Positions 54,868-63,710 are shown, numbered from the stretch's first letter. The stretch: DNA of 63,938 bases from Chloroflexota bacterium (GCA_026706395.1 JAPOYU010000013.1:1-63938), one strand, 5' to 3'. Program-made: numbers and translations. The notes: generated by a model not told the origin, from the sequence alone.

Positions 54868-55920
54868 TTAGGCGCCCCAGGTCTCGCGCAGCACGCGGAT
54901 CCAATTCTGATGCGTCAGCTTGTTCAGCAGGTCGTCATTGTAACCGGCCTCTCGCAGCGCGGCGATGAGGTTGGGCAGTTTAGAAACATCGCCAACCGCA
55001 TCCGGCACGCGAGCGCCATCGAAATCCGAGCCCAAGCCGACGCGCCCCTCGCCCAAGCGCTCGACCAGGTAATCCAGGTGCCGCACCATGATATCGAGCG
55101 GGCGATCGCTGTCCCATGCGCCATCTTCGTTGAGAAAGCCGGTGGCGAAGTTCAAACCGACCATGCCATCCGATGCCTTGATCGCGTCCAATTGCTTGTC
55201 GGTTAGATTCCGCGAAATCGGGCAGATCGCATGGACATTGGAGTGCGTGGCGACCAAGGGCGCATCGCTGAGAGCGGCAACATCCCAGAAGCCTTTCTCG
55301 TTCATGTGAGACAGGTCAATCATGATGCCGAGTTCATTGCAGCGTTTGACCAGACGCTTGCCCGCCTCGGTCAAGCCGGGACCGATATCCGGCGATGACG
55401 GATAAGCGATCGGCACGCCGTGCGCGAAGATCGTCGGACGGCTCCACACGATTCCCAGCGAGCGCAAACCGGCTTGATAAAAGACTTCCAGCGCGTCGAA
55501 CTCTTCGTCTATCGCCTCCGCCCCTTCGAAATGCAGGATGGCGGCCAAAACGTCATTGTCGATGCAAGTCTGCAAATCGTCGGCGGTACGTACGACTTTG
55601 ATCCGTCCTTCCCCCAGCGCTTCCAGCCGATAGAGGTCGGCAACCTGACCCAGGGCGGCCGCCTGCGAAAAGGTGAATTCCACCGCGGGCGATGTATAGG
55701 GCTTGCTCAAATCCGGCATGTTCTCAGGGTCGATCCGCCGTTCAGGATTGGGCACAAAGACGGCGAAGAAGCCGCCGGCGAAGCCGCCGCGCCGCGCCCG
55801 CGCGAGATCGATATGCCCGCCCTCCATTTCGCCCAGAAACTCGCTCAAATCCAGATCGTCGTTCCGGCGAAAGCGCAACAAAGTATCGTTATGTCCATCA
55901 ATAATCGGAAACTCGGGCAT
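54868..55920 (-). CDS. membrane dipeptidase family (peptidase M19)
   Basis: A 350-aa amidohydrolase-fold peptidase. Metal ligands are visible in IIDGHNDT (His-x-Asp), HFEGAE (bridging Glu), ATHSNVHAI and the following His, with LGSDFDG at the end. The family includes renal dipeptidase and D,L-dipeptidases; bacterial members hydrolyse dipeptides, some containing D-residues. No signal peptide is seen, so it is probably cytosolic. I prefer ATG 55920, 7 nt after GGGGAG, over ATG 55926, which nearly touches that site. Confidence 0.92.
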   Translation of the reverse strand: MPEFPIIDGHNDTLLRFRRNDDLDLSEFLGEMEGGHIDLARARRGGFAGGFFAVFVPNPERRIDPENMPDLSKPYTSPAVEFTFSQAAALGQVADLYRLEALGEGRIKVVRTADDLQTCIDNDVLAAILHFEGAEAIDEEFDALEVFYQAGLRSLGIVWSRPTIFAHGVPIAYPSSPDIGPGLTEAGKRLVKRCNELGIMIDLSHMNEKGFWDVAALSDAPLVATHSNVHAICPISRNLTDKQLDAIKASDGMVGLNFATGFLNEDGAWDSDRPLDIMVRHLDYLVERLGEGRVGLGSDFDGARVPDAVGDVSKLPNLIAALREAGYNDDLLNKLTHQNWIRVLRETWGA

Positions 55921-56071
55921 CGCCATGCTCCCCGCTCATCGGCATCCATTCCGCGACACATGATGCCAGCAAAGCACTTGCCCTGCAACTGTAAGCTGCT
56001 CTGGATGAGTCGCCAAAACAAAAGCGCAGTCCGGATGAACTGCGCCGCGATAAACTCAGAGTGAGGAATGC

Positions 56072-56236
56072 TTATTCGTTCTCGTAACGTTCGCGCCGCT
56101 TGGGTACTGGCACGGGCACACGGGCCGGCTTGCGATTTTGCTGCGCCTTGGAATCAAAGAGATCATCAAGTTCCTTTAGCATCCGCCGCCCCGCCTCAAG
56201 CAAATCTTCCCAAACGCTGCGTCTGTGTGTCGCCAC
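56072..56236 (-). CDS. small basic hypothetical protein
   Basis: About 54 aa if started at GTG 56236, which has AAAGGA some 10 nt upstream; a longer reading would overlap the upstream gene. A helix rich in Leu and Glu (DLLEAGRRMLKELDDLF) is followed by a basic Pro/Arg tail (ARVPVPVPKRRERYENE). No family is recognised. It follows the coiled-coil membrane protein at 56.3 kb on the same strand. Reality of this gene is uncertain. Confidence 0.4.
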   Translation of the reverse strand: MATHRRSVWEDLLEAGRRMLKELDDLFDSKAQQNRKPARVPVPVPKRRERYENE

Positions 56237-56306
56237 GATAAGAGCAGTCCTTTCAGAGTACGAAAACAATGTGCCCCAATGCCGGGCTCGTCGCGCGTCA
56301 AAAGGC

Positions 56307-56501
56307 TCAAGCGCCGGCCGGGAGCCATCCAACAAGCATCGACAGAATCGCAAGGGCAATACCGATGTTCAACGCGATGAGAATCCGCAATATGCCGCGC
56401 AATTCCGCGATGTCCGCCTTTGTTGCCATATGTGACAAAGCTTCATCAACCCGCCCTTCCAAGCGCGCGATGCGTCCTTCTGATTGTATGGCCGATTCCA
56501 T
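56307..56501 (-). CDS. small coiled-coil membrane protein
   Basis: A 64-aa protein. The first 40 residues form an amphipathic coiled coil (ARLEGRVDEALSHMATKADI), followed by one TM helix (about 40-60; RILIALNIGIALAILSMLVG). The ATKADIAEL-then-TM arrangement recalls small coiled-coil/TM proteins often seen next to phage or envelope genes. ATG 56501 has GGAGGT 7-8 nt upstream and is preferred over GTG 56522. It lies just downstream of tRNA-Ala on the same strand. Function unknown. Confidence 0.65.
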   Translation of the reverse strand: MESAIQSEGRIARLEGRVDEALSHMATKADIAELRGILRILIALNIGIALAILSMLVGWLPAGA

Positions 56502-56532
56502 TCGCGCTACCTCCGCGGGCACAACCCTAAAT

Positions 56533-56605
56533 TGGACCTGAGGGGACTCGAACCCCTGACTTCCACAATGCCATTGTGGCGCTCTCCCAACTGAGCTACA
56601 GGCCC
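56533..56605 (-). tRNA. tRNA-Ala (anticodon GGC)
   Basis: A 73-nt cloverleaf. The acceptor GGGCCTG pairs with CAGGTCC (one G-U), discriminator A. The D arm is GCTC/GAGC, the anticodon stem CCACA/TGTGG with loop ATGGCAT giving anticodon GGC, and the T arm AGGGG/CCCCT with loop TTCGAGT. It reads GCC/GCU alanine codons. The 3' CCA is not encoded. No integrase or att repeat is visible beside it. Confidence 0.97.
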
Positions 56606-56620
56606 CTATGATGCGGTATG

Positions 56621-56872
56621 TTAGCGACGCGGGAGCCGACTGTCAATAGAAAGCGCCTTCCTCATCTCGTCGAGCGCGTCCTCCGGCGGTGATTCCAGCG
56701 GACCATTCGCCAGGAAATCCGCAAGGGTCTGCCGCGTGGTCGCGTCGCCGCAGGCGCAGCCGGGTTGATCAACCCATTCTATGACGCCGGCATCTGCATC
56801 CATACGCGCGCCTTTGACGCCGCCGCTCGCTTCGTCCGCCCATATCCAACTCCTTGGCGTCCGGCTCATCAC
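56621..56872 (-). CDS. small hypothetical acidic protein
   Basis: An 83-aa soluble protein with a Cys-x-Cys pair (QPGCACGDATTR) and an acidic C-terminal helix (PPEDALDEMRKAL). Its start overlaps the stop of the upstream 2-TM protein gene by the ATGA arrangement, so the two are translationally coupled. It resembles no family I can name. Its position ahead of tRNA-Ala on the same strand means the transcript could read into the tRNA. Confidence 0.6.
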   Translation of the reverse strand: MMSRTPRSWIWADEASGGVKGARMDADAGVIEWVDQPGCACGDATTRQTLADFLANGPLESPPEDALDEMRKALSIDSRLPRR

Positions 56873-57372
56873 GATTGCAGCGCCCTTTCTCTCATCCGAT
56901 ATTCTGCGAGCTCGATCAATTCATCCTCCTCATGTTGAACGTCATCGCGCCGGCCTTGCGGGCTGAAGTCGGAATAGACAGGCGGCGCGTTGACATTGCC
57001 TTCATGCAGCGCCTCGCGCAATTCCACCACTTCGTCCAGAAGCAACTCTAGTTTTTCCTCGGCGGTCATGTGGTCGTCTAGTGAATCAAACTGCTCGTTT
57101 GCCCCGCGATGTTGACGTTGACCCCACCATTTGTTGGCGGCGACTGCGCCTGTGTGAATCACCAAAATAATCAGCAGGCCCAGATGATTGCTCAGCATAT
57201 CGGACAAAATGGCCCCATGGTTTTGAATGACATCAGTTCCTGAGAAGCTCAAACTCGCAGCAACAGAAAACCAATATCCAAATACAAATAGGACATGAAA
57301 CGCCACATGCGCTGCCAAGAGATTCGAAGCCGTCAACCAACGCTGCGGACTTGCCTTGAGTTTTCGCGACAT
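56869..57372 (-). CDS. 2-TM protein with coiled coil, paralogue A
   Basis: A 167-aa protein with a basic N-terminus (MSRKLKASPQRW). Two membrane helices follow (about 14-42 and 63-85), the second ending HTGAVAANKWW. A cytosolic coiled coil comes next (about 100-125; EEKLELLLDEVVELREAL) and then an acidic tail. The 57.6-58.1 kb gene has the same order of parts and the shared core LLDEV-x-ELREA. The layout is like 2TM-domain proteins found near two-component regulators. GGAG precedes the ATG. Confidence 0.7.
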   Translation of the reverse strand: MSRKLKASPQRWLTASNLLAAHVAFHVLFVFGYWFSVAASLSFSGTDVIQNHGAILSDMLSNHLGLLIILVIHTGAVAANKWWGQRQHRGANEQFDSLDDHMTAEEKLELLLDEVVELREALHEGNVNAPPVYSDFSPQGRRDDVQHEEDELIELAEYRMRERALQS

Positions 57373-57498
57373 ATCTTGCTCTCCTTCGCTGACCTTGTCG
57401 TCTTATACGCGCGAAAGGCCTAAATGTTGCGCTGTCGACGCTTCCGGGAGTAGTGAATTCTGTTGATATGACAACGCCGACGTTGCTATCAAAAAAAT

Positions 57499-57535
57499 CT
57501 CTGTGCCCTCTGTGCCTGTGTGCCTGTGTGGTGAA
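57499..57535. repeat. CTCTGTGCCCTCTGTG repeat between two paralogous genes
   Basis: An irregular tandem of CTCTGTGCC and CTGTGTG units ending GTGGTGAA. It is the inverted orientation of the CCACCGAG/ACACAGAG family. The rest of 57373-57591 has nothing recognisable. Confidence 0.5.
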
Positions 57536-57591
57536 TCCCCTTGTGTGGAGTTCGCGGGTAAAATAATGTCCGTTGAAATTCACCACTCCCG

Positions 57592-58077
57592 CTAATTCAA
57601 GCGCATGCCAGCCTCGATTTCCGCTTCGTCGGCGAAATCCAATTCGCCGCCTGGTTGACTTGGTTCGTCGCCGAGCCGCTCTGCCCGCTCCTCGGAGTCG
57701 CTTGACGCGTAAACCAGCCCGGTCCCGCGCACCGCCTCGCGCAGTTCAGCGACTTCGTCCAAAAGGCGGTCGATCTTTGCATCTCGCCGCCGCTCCCGCT
57801 CTGGCTGGTCATAAAGCAGCCGCCGCAATAATCGGTAGACTGTTGCCAGGACGACGAAACCCGCGTGCAGGTAAAATGCGATGACCCAAAGCGAAAAGAC
57901 GCTGAACAACTGCAAGTTGAAGCTGTCGTCGACGCCGCCCCCGGCAAAACCATCCGATAATCTAGCGGGAGCGGTCAACACCAATAAGATGACCACCCCA
58001 AGAAATAGCAGCATATGCGCGCCAAAGACTTGGTACATATTGAGGCGGCGTCTGCGGCCTTTGCGCTTGCGCGACAT
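57592..58077 (-). CDS. 2-TM protein with coiled coil, paralogue B
   Basis: A 161-aa protein with a very basic leader (SRKRKGRRRRLNMY). Two TM helices follow (about 15-36 and 54-83), then a coiled coil (about 97-118; DRLLDEVAELREAV) and an acidic tail. It is a diverged copy of the gene at 56.9 kb. AGGAG lies before ATG 58077. Both copies read toward tRNA-Ala. Function unknown; the repeated plan suggests a membrane scaffold or tether. Confidence 0.7.
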   Translation of the reverse strand: MSRKRKGRRRRLNMYQVFGAHMLLFLGVVILLVLTAPARLSDGFAGGGVDDSFNLQLFSVFSLWVIAFYLHAGFVVLATVYRLLRRLLYDQPERERRRDAKIDRLLDEVAELREAVRGTGLVYASSDSEERAERLGDEPSQPGGELDFADEAEIEAGMRLN

Positions 58078-58186
58078 GACAAGCTCCTGTATCGCTGCTT
58101 ATATTGTAGCGGAAAACCAATGTGCCGATTCGCATCATTTCATGGCATAATGACGGCAGATTTCCCAGCCTGAGAGAGGCAATGCG

Positions 58187-59419
58187 ATGTCAGAAGCGAC
58201 CAACCCATTGAACGTTCTGGTCACCGGTGGCGCCGAAGACGTCGGCCTGGCGACGGTTCGCGCCCTGCTGAAGCGCGGGCACAAGGTCACCGCGACCGCC
58301 TGCGATGCCGACGGCGCCTTGGCCCTGCGCCAAGTTGGCGCGCTGCCCGTCTACCCGGATCTGGGCCGCGCCAGCGAGATACTGAGCATCCTTCAACTGA
58401 CGGAGGCTGACGCAGTCGTTCACGCCGGTCCGCAGTTTTACGGCGGTCCGCCACATGCCGGTTTGGACGTCGCGGACTATGCTGACCAGTTAGTTCAATT
58501 CACCAGCGCGGTAGTTGCGGCCGCAGCGCAACACGGCATCAAGCGCATCGTCTCGCTCAGCTTCGCTTATCTATATGAAGCCGGCCGCGACCCGGCCAGA
58601 GAAGGCGACCGCGACGCGCGCGATGGCGATTACGCGCCGATGCTGGCGGCGGAAGCGCTGGTGAAAGACAGCGGCTTGAACGGATTCATCGTCCGCAGCG
58701 CTTACATATATGGTGGCAAGGGCGCCGCGACGAGGGCCCTCGCGGAATCGATCAAGGCGTCGAAGCGCTTGCCGGCCGGCGCCAAGCCCGCCTCCTGGAT
58801 TCACGAAGATGACCTGGCGTCGGCCATAGTGTCGCTCATCGAAGCGGAAACCGATGGGACTGGCATAGAGATCATCAACGCCGCTGACGATTCCCCGCGC
58901 AGTCCGGACGAATTCGTCGAAGTCTTGTGTGACGCCCTCGGCTTGAGCGCCGCGGCTTTCGCCGGCGATGGCTTCCTGGCCATGCTGCGGCAGAAGACCT
59001 TCCGCGATAAGCTCCTCGACCGGGAGATCGTCATTAACAGCGACGCGCTCAAGGAACGCTTCGGCTGGCGGCCCATGCACAGGTGCATCGAGGGCGGCTT
59101 GGAGGCGGCAGCCCTGGTCTGGCGTATGCGCGACGCGGTGGATCCCGATGACTATTACAACGTCTATGAGGACAAAGCGGCGCAAGCGATCGATTCATTC
59201 GCCTACGACATCGCTCTGCCGGAAGCGCTAACCGAAGCCGAAGCGCCCGCTGTCGCGCAAGCCGCGGCCGCCCCGCAAGCGCCGCCGCCAAAAGCCGCCG
59301 CGCCGCCCCCGTCCGATGGCCCAACCCCCTGGAATGAAGACGACGCCAAGCGCGAAGAGCGCCGCCGCAAAGCGCTGGAACGCAAAGCCAAACGCGCCGC
59401 CAAACAGGCCGGAGGCTGA
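58187..59419 (+). CDS. epimerase-like extended SDR with disordered tail
   Basis: A 410-aa protein. Residues 9-300 look like an NAD-dependent epimerase/dehydratase: VLVTGGAEDVGLATVRAL for the cofactor, VRSAYIYGGKG, and a late NSDALKERFGWRP. The catalytic Tyr-x3-Lys is not intact; the segment reads YAPMLAAEALV, with Leu in the Lys position. The last 70 residues are an Ala/Pro-rich then Lys/Arg-rich tail, probably disordered (EERRRKALERKAKRAAKQ). Its stop lies 5 nt before the HAD gene, so they form an operon. It may bind nucleotide without redox catalysis. Confidence 0.78.
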   Translation: MSEATNPLNVLVTGGAEDVGLATVRALLKRGHKVTATACDADGALALRQVGALPVYPDLGRASEILSILQLTEADAVVHAGPQFYGGPPHAGLDVADYADQLVQFTSAVVAAAAQHGIKRIVSLSFAYLYEAGRDPAREGDRDARDGDYAPMLAAEALVKDSGLNGFIVRSAYIYGGKGAATRALAESIKASKRLPAGAKPASWIHEDDLASAIVSLIEAETDGTGIEIINAADDSPRSPDEFVEVLCDALGLSAAAFAGDGFLAMLRQKTFRDKLLDREIVINSDALKERFGWRPMHRCIEGGLEAAALVWRMRDAVDPDDYYNVYEDKAAQAIDSFAYDIALPEALTEAEAPAVAQAAAAPQAPPPKAAAPPPSDGPTPWNEDDAKREERRRKALERKAKRAAKQAGG

Positions 59420-59424
59420 TCGCG

Positions 59425-60246
59425 GTGTCGGACCGGCTGAAGGGACTTCTCTTTGATTTCGACGACACCTTGATCGACTGGAGCGGCGTCCAACAAAGTT
59501 GGTACGAACTCGAAGCGCCCCGTCTTAGACGCGTCCATGCCTATGTCTGTAGCCGGGCGAATAACTCAAACATTAATGCCCGTCAACTGATCGACCTGTA
59601 TCAGGAACGGACGATGCAGGCCTGGACGGAAGCGCGACAGAGCCTGATCGCGCCTCATATGCCCGACATTCTCTTCACGGCGCTGAAGGACTTGGGCTTC
59701 AAATCCGCCGAGCTTGATTTGGACGAGGTGATACGCGCTTACAACTGGAACGTGGTGCCGGGCACGGTCGTCTTTCCCGATGTCCTTCCCATGTTGGAAG
59801 CGCTGGCTTCGGCCGGCGTCAAACTGGGCATAGTCACTAATTCTTCGCAGCCGATGGCGCTGCGTGACGCCGAGTTGGCTGGGCATGGCTTGCTTGACTA
59901 TTTCCCCGATTGCCGTTTGGCCGCCGCCGACACCGGCTACCTCAAACCGCATCCGCGTATGTTCGAGGCCGCCTTGAGCGAGATGGGCACAGCGCCGGGA
60001 GAGACCGTCTTCATCGGGGACAACCCCAAAGCCGATATCGCCGGCGCCCTGGCGGTGGGCATGCGCGCCGTCCAGCGGATTAACCATCGCGCCTTCGATA
60101 GCGGGATTCCCGGCATCCAGCCGAATTCTCAGCGGGTCTTCCCCGGCTGGGAGAACATGAACTGGCGAGCCAGCCTGCGCTCGCTCGATGAACTGCCGGC
60201 GATCCTGCGCGAATGGTACCCGGATTGGCGCAATGGCAGCCCGTGA
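59425..60246 (+). CDS. HAD-family hydrolase
   Basis: A 273-aa haloacid-dehalogenase-like phosphatase starting at GTG 59425. Motif I is FDFDDTLID (nucleophile D11, acid D13), motif II is VTNSSQPMA, motif III Lys is in GYLKPHP and motif IV is GDNPKADIAGAL. A helical cap (about 20-110) lies between motifs I and II, which suits small phosphomonoesters. It sits between the epimerase-like gene (5 nt) and the kinase-like gene (overlap of 14 nt), so the three form one operon. Substrate unknown. Confidence 0.9.
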   Translation: MSDRLKGLLFDFDDTLIDWSGVQQSWYELEAPRLRRVHAYVCSRANNSNINARQLIDLYQERTMQAWTEARQSLIAPHMPDILFTALKDLGFKSAELDLDEVIRAYNWNVVPGTVVFPDVLPMLEALASAGVKLGIVTNSSQPMALRDAELAGHGLLDYFPDCRLAAADTGYLKPHPRMFEAALSEMGTAPGETVFIGDNPKADIAGALAVGMRAVQRINHRAFDSGIPGIQPNSQRVFPGWENMNWRASLRSLDELPAILREWYPDWRNGSP

Positions 60247-60784
60247 ATACGCCCTTCACGGCGACCTCAATCTGGTCGTCACCGGCTACGTGGAACCTAA
60301 TCGACCGCGACTTTCGCGCCAGCTTGCCCAGCGCCTTGGCTTGGAGCTGATCGACGTCGAGCGGGAACTGGAAGAGCGCCTGGGCGACAACATCGAGAAT
60401 ATCCGCGCAACCTATGGCGACCGACATCTCAGAACAATCGAGGCGGAGATTATGGACGAGGTCGTCTTGCATCGGCGCGGCCTCATTCGCGTATCCGGGC
60501 ACACCTTGCTGACCAGCGGGCGCCTGGCGGAATTGCAGCGGAACGGCGTGATCATCTGCCTGGTCGCCTCCCTTGATTCCATACTGCGGCGCATTCATCT
60601 GATGCTGGGCGCGCGCTATCACGACCCCGGCGAACGGGCCCGCGCCATCGGCGAATTGCAGCGGGAATGGAAAATCCGCGAAGTGCCGGACCTGGTCGAG
60701 TTCGACGCGACCTATGTCAGCGAAGCGATCTTGATTGAGCGGATCGTGGCCTTTTGGCAGGACCTGGCCCTGCGCCGCGGTTAG
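60233..60784 (+). CDS. shikimate-kinase-like protein with degenerate P-loop
   Basis: A 183-aa protein whose order of elements follows shikimate kinase: a VVTGYVEPNRPRLSRQLA loop, LGLELIDVERELEERLG (where kinases have DxDxxIE), YGDRHLRTIEAEIM (the GExxFRxxE region), and a late ARYHDPGERAR lid-like segment. The Walker A GxxGxGKST is gone: Pro-Asn-Arg stands where Gly-Lys-Ser should be. ATP binding is therefore doubtful. I use ATG 60233, which overlaps the HAD gene by 14 nt; 60188 is an upstream option. Confidence 0.7.
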   Translation: MAAREYALHGDLNLVVTGYVEPNRPRLSRQLAQRLGLELIDVERELEERLGDNIENIRATYGDRHLRTIEAEIMDEVVLHRRGLIRVSGHTLLTSGRLAELQRNGVIICLVASLDSILRRIHLMLGARYHDPGERARAIGELQREWKIREVPDLVEFDATYVSEAILIERIVAFWQDLALRRG

Positions 60785-60813
60785 ACTTGCTCGCATAGTC
60801 TCCCCGACATAAC

Positions 60814-63474
60814 TCAGAACGACACGCCGAGCAGGCCCCGCGTCACCTGGAAGTCTTCCGTACCGGTCAGTTGATGGCGGGCGATGTGTTCGCCTTTGAG
60901 CGCCGACACGAGCAGCTCAAGCAGATCGGAGGCGACGTCATCGCCTTCCATTGCGATCGCGTCAAAGTCGTCAGTCGCCCCCGCTCCGCTGCCTATCTGG
61001 AGGACCGGCACCAGCGGATGCCCGGCCAGGGGATAGCCGTCGATAGCGCCGAGCATGATTTCAACGCCGCTCGCGCCCAGGCCGGCCAGGGTTTCGCCCC
61101 AATGCCCGCGGGGGTTCGACATAATATGAAAGCCGGCCCGCTTCGCCATCTGACCGTAACCCAGCGTCGGTTCCGGTTCTTCAGGCAGCTGCAATGCCTC
61201 GGAAAACAATGACAAGAAGGCGGGGTCTTTGTCCGAGATGACAACCGTGCCGCCGCCCCTGACGATGATCTTGCATAGGCGCGCCAGCCCCCGCGCCACA
61301 AAATCGGGCGGATCGCCTTGCGTCAGCAGACCGAGGCGCAGCGCCTCCATGCCCGCTATTGTTCGCTCCGGCGGCCTGTCCTGCCGCAGTCGATCGCTGA
61401 ACCAGCGCTGCATTTTCAGCATGACGGCGTCGATGCCGCCATCAAGTTGAATGCTGGCCCAGCCGAATTGATCCGGCTCCAGCCCGCGCTCGGCCATCAG
61501 CTGACGGAAGTAACTGTTGTGGGTGATCTCGCAGCCGTGCTCAAGCAGCAAGACATGCCGCAGCTTGGGATGCTGCAAGTAGCCGATCTGCATGTCCTTG
61601 TATTCCGGCACGACGGTGCCGCCACAGCCCTCCGTATGCACAAGCGTGGCGAAGCGCGTCAGGCCATGGGCGCGGCAAAGATCGCCCGCATTGAGGGCAT
61701 CGACAGTCATCCTGGCGATCTGCCCGGAGCACAGGCTGGTTGGCATGACGAGGGCGATCCGCTCGGTTGTCGGCCCGCGCTCGGTCTGGTAGACCGGCAC
61801 TTGCAGCGGCGGTACCGCGACATCCCCCGGGATGGGCTGCGGATCACCGGAGTAGGTCCGCTGATCCATCAAGGTGATCTTCGCCGGGCGGCTGTGCTGC
61901 CAGTCGCGCCAGATCTGCACCTGATGGTGCCCGGCCCTTTCTCCAACCGATAGCCGGCCGCCAGCGACATCGACGGTCAGGTCGAGCGTACGGGCGCCGA
62001 GCTCGTCCAGCGGCGCGCCATCGAGATATTCGCCGGCGTTGACGTCCATGTCATTCTTGAGCAGCTCAAAGCGGACCGTAGTCGTCACGAACTTGATGGT
62101 CGGCACGAAGGGGAAATTCGTGATCGAGCCATTGCCCGTGACGAAGAAGATCATGTTGCAGCCGCTGGCGACCTGGCCGGCGATGCTTTCAAGGTCATTG
62201 CCCGGGCTGTCCATGAAATAAAAGCCGCCCCCGGTCATGCGCTGGCTGTATTCGATCACATCGTGGAGGGGAACATCGGGATGCCGCTTGGCCGCCGCGC
62301 CCAGCGATTTGAGATTGATATTGTACAAGCCGCGGTATTTGTTGCCGCCGGAGGTGTTGCCTTCGGCGGTCTGCCCATGCCAGCCGACCCACTCTTTGAA
62401 GCGTTCCACCGCAGCCAGAAACTTGCGGGCGGTCTCGATCCGCTCCACCTTGTCCAAGACATACGCTTCCGAACCGATTAATTCGTCCGTCTCCGCGAGG
62501 TTGGCCGCGCCGCCATAGCGTATCACTTCCTTGGCCACCCAAGCCGCCAGCGGATTGCCGCTGATGCCGGAGAAGGCGTCCGAGCCGCCGCATTGCAGCG
62601 CGATCTTCAACTCGCTCAATGGCTGCGGGCAGCGCTCAAAGCGGTTCACACGGGGCAGCCACTCGGCGAACAGATCCTTGAACCAGGCGACATCAGCGTC
62701 AAAGTTGGGCGAGAGCGAATGGAATCGGTGAAGCACAGCGTCCAGGGGATAGCCCTTGTCAAGCAAGTACGTCAGCAAATCCTCATTGCTGATGGCATCG
62801 GCGCCATAATCGACAGCGACCACCGCGCCGACATTGGGATGGACGATGAAACCGGCCAGCGTGCGCAAAAGCAGCTCGCGATTGTTGGGATTGCGATGAC
62901 CGCCTTCGGTATGCGCCACCGGGACAATGCCATCCACATTCGGGAAGTCAGCCGCCAGCGGCGCTGTCAAACCCGCGATGGTCCGCACGAAGCCCGCGAC
63001 CAAAGACGATGTGCCCAGGATGACAATCATATTTCGACTGCCGACGCCACGCCCGCCGGCGCGCGGATAGCCCAGGAAATGGCGCATCTCGCGATGCCTC
63101 GGCAAGGCGGGCGCCGCGACAAAACTCGCTTCGTCGAAGCGGTAAGGAGTTATCCTGTTGTCGAAGTTTGGCTGCGCCGGCAGCGTGAAATCAAGATCCC
63201 GGCGCGCCAGCTCAACTTGCACGCCTTCGTTCATCACGTAGTCGCCGGGCGCAATGGCGCGGCTTGCGATGCCGAAGCGCTGACCCCAAGACGTCAGTTC
63301 CGTTCCGGGCGGAATCGGCTGGATCGCAAAGCGATGGCCCTCAAGCACTGTGTGCGAGAGCGCAAAGGTCCGTCCGCCGGCGCCCACCATTGTGCCGGCC
63401 GCCAGGTCGCGAACCGCGATGGCGCAATTGTCGGCCGGGTCGGGCAGGCGTCCGATCTCGTTTAAGCTGGGCAT
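60814..63474 (-). CDS. double-length UxaA-family (altronate/galactarate dehydratase-like) protein
   Basis: An 886-aa protein. A SAF domain (about 15-95; PADNCAIAVRDLAAGTMV) leads into one UxaA/GarD catalytic block (about 130-520; VPVAHTEGGHRN, LQCGGSDAFSGISGNP, GNTSGGNKYRGL). A second, related block follows (about 555-880; LVHTEGCGGTV, LLEHGCEITHN, SNPRGHWGET). Usual UxaA-type enzymes are about 400-520 aa with one such block. The family dehydrates sugar acids using iron. ATG 63474 has GGGAG 6 nt upstream and is preferred over 63501. It is monocistronic, and the substrate is uncertain. Confidence 0.85.
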   Translation of the reverse strand: MPSLNEIGRLPDPADNCAIAVRDLAAGTMVGAGGRTFALSHTVLEGHRFAIQPIPPGTELTSWGQRFGIASRAIAPGDYVMNEGVQVELARRDLDFTLPAQPNFDNRITPYRFDEASFVAAPALPRHREMRHFLGYPRAGGRGVGSRNMIVILGTSSLVAGFVRTIAGLTAPLAADFPNVDGIVPVAHTEGGHRNPNNRELLLRTLAGFIVHPNVGAVVAVDYGADAISNEDLLTYLLDKGYPLDAVLHRFHSLSPNFDADVAWFKDLFAEWLPRVNRFERCPQPLSELKIALQCGGSDAFSGISGNPLAAWVAKEVIRYGGAANLAETDELIGSEAYVLDKVERIETARKFLAAVERFKEWVGWHGQTAEGNTSGGNKYRGLYNINLKSLGAAAKRHPDVPLHDVIEYSQRMTGGGFYFMDSPGNDLESIAGQVASGCNMIFFVTGNGSITNFPFVPTIKFVTTTVRFELLKNDMDVNAGEYLDGAPLDELGARTLDLTVDVAGGRLSVGERAGHHQVQIWRDWQHSRPAKITLMDQRTYSGDPQPIPGDVAVPPLQVPVYQTERGPTTERIALVMPTSLCSGQIARMTVDALNAGDLCRAHGLTRFATLVHTEGCGGTVVPEYKDMQIGYLQHPKLRHVLLLEHGCEITHNSYFRQLMAERGLEPDQFGWASIQLDGGIDAVMLKMQRWFSDRLRQDRPPERTIAGMEALRLGLLTQGDPPDFVARGLARLCKIIVRGGGTVVISDKDPAFLSLFSEALQLPEEPEPTLGYGQMAKRAGFHIMSNPRGHWGETLAGLGASGVEIMLGAIDGYPLAGHPLVPVLQIGSGAGATDDFDAIAMEGDDVASDLLELLVSALKGEHIARHQLTGTEDFQVTRGLLGVSF

Positions 63475-63635
63475 TTCGACTCCCTTTGTCATCAGGCGCA
63501 ATTTCGCCTGAATATACCACAGCGTCCCAGCGATTCAACTCGGCGGGGCTGCGGTGAAAACAATTATATGCCCTCATAATTCACAACCTCCGAATCCGAA
63601 AATCATAAGAAAACAGTATGAAAATCCCAATACGA

Positions 63636-63647
63636 GAACAAATGTTC
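63636..63647. promoter_or_regulatory. LexA-box-like palindrome
   Basis: GAACAAATGTTC fits the GAAC-N4-GTTC operator bound by LexA in Gram-positive bacteria. It lies 63 bp upstream of the ATG at 63711. No lexA or recA is in the window to support it. Confidence 0.45.
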
Positions 63648-63710
63648 ACGTATGACCGGCACATCTGTGCTAACGTGACCATAGAACACACGGAAAAAAG
63701 GACCACCACC

